The notes below the pieces were generated by a model that was not told the DNA's origin, searched no databases, and saw nothing but the letters and a program-made list of their open reading frames with translations. From NCBI RefSeq assembly GCF_963662255.1, contig NW_026912200.1:62001-126000 (forward strand): 64,000 nucleotides of DNA, written 5' to 3'. Positions 60,380-64,000 of the stretch are shown piece by piece. Numbering within the stretch: position 1 is the stretch's first letter; every line of letters begins with the position of its first letter. A program made the position numbers and the translations under genes. The DNA comes from Cinclus cinclus (Eukaryota; Chordata; Aves; Passeriformes; Cinclidae).

Positions 60380-63300
60380 TGCAGATGTCATTTTGTAGGG
60401 CGCGTTTGGACGTCTGATGGCAGCCAGGTTTGGAGGAGGGGGCAGCTTTGGTCTGGGAGAAATCCTCGTCCTTATGGAATTTTTGTAGCAAAAGCCCAGG
60501 ACGGGCCGCAGGCAAGTTAGGCAAGTTGGCTCCGAAAGGAGGCACTTTTCCCCAAGAAGCCAAACTCAAGAACCCTCAATGCAGATGTCATTTTGTGGGG
60601 CGCGTTTGGGCCTCCGATGGCAGCCAGGTTTGGAGGAGGGGGCAGCTTTGGTCTGGGAGAAATCCTCGTCCTTCTGGAATTTTTGTAGTCTAAAGCCCAG
60701 CACGGGCTGCAGGCAAGTTGGCTCCGAAAGGAGGCACTTTCCCCCAAGAAGCCAAACTCAGGAGCCCACTTGGCAGATGTCATTTTGTAGGGCGCGTTTG
60801 GGCCACCGATGGCAGCTAGGTTTGGAGGAGGGGGCAGCTTTGGTCTGGGAGAAATCCTCGTCCTTCTGGAATTTTTGTAGGCAAAAGCCCAGAATGGGCT
60901 GCAGGCTAGTTAGGCAAGTTGGCTTTGAAAGGAGGCACTTTTCCGCAAGAAGCCAAACTCAAGAGCCCACTTGGCAGGTGTCATTTTGTAGGGCGCATTT
61001 GGGCCTCCGATGGCAGCCAGGTTTGGAGGAGGGGGCAGCTTTGGTCTGGGAGAAATCCTCGTCCTTATGGAATTTTTGTAGGCAAAAGCCCAGGACGGGC
61101 CACAGGCAAGTTGGCTCCGAAAGGAGGCACTTCCACCCAAGAAGCCAAACTCAAGAGCCCACTTGGCAGGTGTCATTTTGTAGGGCACGTTTGGGCCTCC
61201 GATGGCAGCCAGGTTTGGAGGAGGGGGCAGCTTTGGTCTGGGAGAAATCCTCGTCCTTCTGGAATTTTTGTAGGCAAAAGCCCTGCATGGGCCGCAGGCA
61301 AGTTGACTCCGAAAGGAGGCACTTTTCTCCAGGAAGCCAAACTCAAGAACCCTCAATGCAGGTGTCATTTTGTGGGGCGCGTTTGGGCCTCCGATGGCAG
61401 CCAGGTTTGGAGGAGGGGGCAGCTTTGGTCTGGGAGAAATCCTCGTCCTTATGGAATTTTTGTAGGCAAAAGCCCAGAATGGGCTGCAGGCTAGTTAGGC
61501 AAGTTGGCTTTGAAAGGAGGCACTTTTCCGCAAGAAGCCAAACTCAAGAGCCCACTTGGCAGATGTCATTTTGTAGGGCGCGTTTGGGCCTCCGATGGCA
61601 GCCAGGTTTGGAGGAGGGGGCAGCTTTGGTCTGGGAGAAATCCTCGTCCTTCTGGAATTTTTGGAGGCAAAAGCCCAGGACGGGCCGCAGGCAAGTTGGC
61701 TTTGAAAGGAGGCACTTCCACCCAAGAAGCCAAACTCAAGAGCCCACTTGGCAGGTGTCATTTTGTAGGGCACGTTTGGGCCTCCGATGGCAGCCAGGTT
61801 TGGAGGAGGGGGCAGCTTTGGTCTGGGAGAAATCCTCGTCCTTCTGGAATTTTTGTAGGAAAAAGCCCAGCACGGGCCGCAGGCAAGTTGGCTCCGAAAG
61901 GAGGCACTTTCCCCCAAGAAGCCAAACTCAGGAGTCCACTTGGCAGATGTCATTTTGTAGGGCGCGTTTGGGCCACCGATGTCAGCTAGGTTTGGAGGAG
62001 GGGGCAGCTTTGGTCTGGGAGAAATCCTCGTCCTTATGGAATTTTTGTAGGCAAAAGCCCAGAATGGGCTGCAGCCTAGTTAGGCAAGTTGGCTCCGAAA
62101 GGAGGCACTTTTCCCCAAGAAGCCAAACTCAAGAACCCTCAATGCAGATGTCATTTTGTGGGGCGCGTTTGGGCCTCCGATGGCAGCCAGGTTTGGAGGA
62201 GGGGGCAGCTTTGGTCTGGGAGAAATCCTCGTCCTTCTGGAATTTTTGGAGGCAAAAGCCCAGCACGGGCCGCAGGCAAGTTGGCTCCGAAAGGAGGCAC
62301 TTTCCCCCAAGAAGCCAAACTCAGGAGTCCACTTGGCAGATGTCATTTTGTAGGGCGCGTTTGGGCCACCGATGTCAGCTAGGTTTGGAGGAGGGGGCAG
62401 CTTTGGTCTGGGAGAAATCCTCGTCCTTATGGAATTTTTGTACGCAAAAGCCCTGCATGGGCCGCCGGCAAGTTGACTCCGAAAGGAGGCACTTTTCCCC
62501 AAGAAGCCAAACTCAAGAGCCCACTTGGCAGATGTCATTTTGTAGGGCGCGTTTGGGCCTCTGATGGCAGCCAGGTTTGGAGGAGGGGGCAGCTTTGGTC
62601 TGGGAGAAATCCTCATCCTTCTGGAATTTTTGTACTCAAAAGCCCAGGACGGGCCGCAGGCAAGTTAGGCATTTTGGCTCCGAAAGGAAGCACTTTTCCC
62701 CAAGAACCCAAACTCAAGAGCCCACTTGGCAGATGTCATTTTGTAGGGCGCGTTTGGGCCTCCGATGGCAGCCAGGTTTGGAGGAGGGGGCAGCTTTGTT
62801 CTGGGAGAAATCCTCGTCCTTATGGAATTTTTGTAGGCACAAGCCCAGGACGGGCCGCAGGCAAGTTGGCTTTGAAAGGAGGCACTTTCCCCCAAGAAGC
62901 CAAACTCAAGAGCCCACTTGGCAGGTGTCATTTTGTAGGGCGCGTTTGGGCCTCCGATGGCAGCCAGGTTTGGAGGAGGGGGCAGCTTTGGTCTGGGAGG
63001 AATCCTCGTCCTTATGGAATTTTTGTAGCAAAAGCCCAGCACGGGACGCAGGCAAGTTGGTTTTGAAAGGAGTCACTTTTCCCCAAGAAACCAAACTCAA
63101 GAGCCCACTTGGCAGGTGTCATTTTGTAGGGCGCGTTTGGGCCTCCGATGGCAGCCAGGTTTGGAGGAGGGGGCAGCTTTGGCCTGGGAGAAATCCTCGT
63201 CCTTATGGAATTTTTGGAGGCAAAAGCCCAGGACAAGCCGCAGCCTAGTTAGGCAAGTTGGCTCCGAAAGGAGGCACTTTTCCTCAAGAAGCCAAACTCA

Positions 63301-63910
63301 AGAGCCCACTTGGCAGATGTCATTTTGTAGGGCGCGTTTGGGCCTCCGATGGCAGCCAGGTTTGGAGGAGGGGGCAGCTTTGGTCTGGGAGAAATCCTCG
63401 TCCTTCTGGAATTTTTGTAGGCAAAAGCCCAGGACGGGCCGCAGGCTAGTTAGGCAAGTTGGCTTTGAAAGGAGGCACTTCCACCCAAGAAGCCAAACTC
63501 AAGAGCCCACTTGGCAGGTGTCATTTTGTAGGGCACGTTTGTGCCTCCGATGGCAGCCAGGTTTGGAGGAGGGGGCAGCTTTGGTCTGGGAGAAATCCTC
63601 GTCCTTCTGGAATTTTTGTAGGCAAAAGCCCTGCATGGGCCGCAGGCAAGTTGACTCCGAAAGGAGGCACTTTTCTCCAGGAAGCCAAACTCAAGAACCC
63701 TCAATGCAGGTGTCATTTTGTGGGGCGCGTTTGGGCCTCCGATGGCAGCCAGGTTTGGAGGAGGGGGCAGCTTTGGTCTGGGAGAAATCCTCGTCCTTAT
63801 GGAATTTTTGTAGGCAAAAGCCCAGAATGGGCTGCAGGCTAGTTAGGCAAGTTGGCTTTGAAAGGAGGCACTTTTCCGCAAGAAGCCAAACTCAAGAGCC
63901 CACTTGGCAG
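60380..63910 (+). repeat. 4,484-bp spaced repeat block, second copy, and array continuation
   Basis: It opens with the tttggacgtctg unit matching 55896, then follows 58180-59224 (at +2730). It contains a 393-bp dimer duplication (61836-62430) and a segment matching 24922-25459 at +37641 (62563-63100). The array continues past the window end. Confidence 0.72.
61836..62430 (+). repeat. 393-bp dimer tandem duplication
   Basis: Bases 61869-61990 and 62262-62383 match at +393, including caggagtccac and the rare ccaccgatgtcagctagg. The flanks differ (gtaggaaaaag before the first copy, ggaggcaaaag before the second). It covers one 192-bp and one 201-bp unit. Confidence 0.7.
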
Positions 63911-64000
63911 ATGTCATTTTGTAGGGCGCGTTTGGGCCTCCGATGGCAGCCAGGTTTGGAGGAGGGGGCAGCTTTGGTCTGGGAGAAATCCTCGTCCTTA

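Larger units (their letters stand above)
1..64000 (+). repeat. Satellite DNA array, 192/201-bp monomer, all head-to-tail
   Basis: The anchor tgtcattttg recurs through the window with spacings of 192, 201, 191 or 200 bp (for example 41, 233, 425, 626, 817, 1009, 1210, 1411, 1603, 1794, 1995). Bases 1-40 are the tail of a monomer and 63911-64000 the first 90 bases of another, so the array runs past both ends. All copies read in the same direction, with no inverted block and no inserted foreign sequence. Monomers differ at a limited set of recurring positions, which define subtypes shared over tens of kilobases. The uniform tandem structure and the lack of any gene are typical of eukaryotic heterochromatin, commonly centromeric or pericentromeric, but location and species cannot be read from the sequence. 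I do not recognise the family; it is neither the 171-bp AT-rich alpha satellite nor a simple-sequence satellite. Confidence 0.98.

Noticed and set aside
1..64000. CRISPR array
   Set aside because: Repeats are contiguous 192-201-bp units with no short direct repeat separated by unique spacers.
1..64000. Alpha satellite or other CENP-B-box satellite
   Set aside because: The monomer is 192-201 bp and GC-rich, and no match to the CENP-B box core (TTCG, four bases, A, two bases, CGGG) was found in the consensus or its main variants on either strand.
1..64000. Repetitive protein-coding exon (mucin-like or zinc-finger tandem gene)
   Set aside because: Single-base deletions, frame-shifting units and equal openness of several frames argue against selection on a protein; no splice or cysteine-histidine pattern is evident.
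1..64000. Transposon or retroelement insertion within the array
   Set aside because: Anchor spacing never departs from whole-monomer lengths (191, 192, 200, 201), so there is no room for an inserted element.
1..64000. Bacterial features such as promoters, ribosome binding sites, tRNA or terminators
   Set aside because: The gaaaggagg string resembles a ribosome binding site but occurs once per monomer as part of the satellite; no gene follows it.
1..64000. Assignment to a particular species (for example a bird or mammal)
   Set aside because: Similar monomer lengths exist in many animals and nothing here identifies the lineage; naming one would be a guess.

Overview
The whole 64 kb window is one uninterrupted, head-to-tail satellite DNA array. 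I find no gene, RNA gene, transposon, CRISPR array or stretch of unique sequence in it. The basic monomer is 192 bp and about 56% G+C by hand count of one monomer. A 201-bp form carries an extra 9-bp tandem copy. Less common 191- and 200-bp forms carry a single-base deletion. Every monomer lies in the same orientation. From the mean spacing between the first anchor (41) and the last (63911) I estimate about 326 monomers. This layout points to a eukaryotic heterochromatic array (centromeric, pericentromeric, subtelomeric or sex-chromosome type). Nothing in the window identifies the species, and I do not recognise the satellite family.

Layout. (1) About 0.8-20.8 kb: a higher-order repeat (HOR) of about 31-32 monomers (6.07-6.28 kb). 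Copies 2 and 3 (8434-14708 and 14709-20782) are collinear. Copy 1 (817-8433) is longer because it holds an internal 1,563-bp duplication and a mosaic segment. (2) About 20.8-24.65 kb: a transition zone built from pieces of the first HOR and of later subtypes. (3) About 24.65-31.56 kb: a 1,971-bp (10-monomer) tandem duplication, then shuffled blocks. (4) About 31.56-52.39 kb: a second 32-monomer HOR with copies of 6,290, 8,838 and 5,705 bp. The length differences come from a phase-preserving 2,548-bp tandem duplication and a 987-bp deletion. (5) About 52.39-64 kb: shuffled blocks with a near-identical 968-bp tandem duplication, a 4,484-bp-spaced repeat and a 393-bp dimer duplication.

The two HOR domains differ at diagnostic bases. 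One is a C in domain 1 and a T after 28 kb in the same monomer subtype. The sequence therefore records repeated unequal exchange and conversion on scales from 9 bp to 8.8 kb. The many long open frames (up to 1,023 codons, both strands) follow from the two common lengths, 192 and 201 bp, both being multiples of three, and from a consensus without stops in two forward frames and one reverse frame. I do not annotate them as genes.
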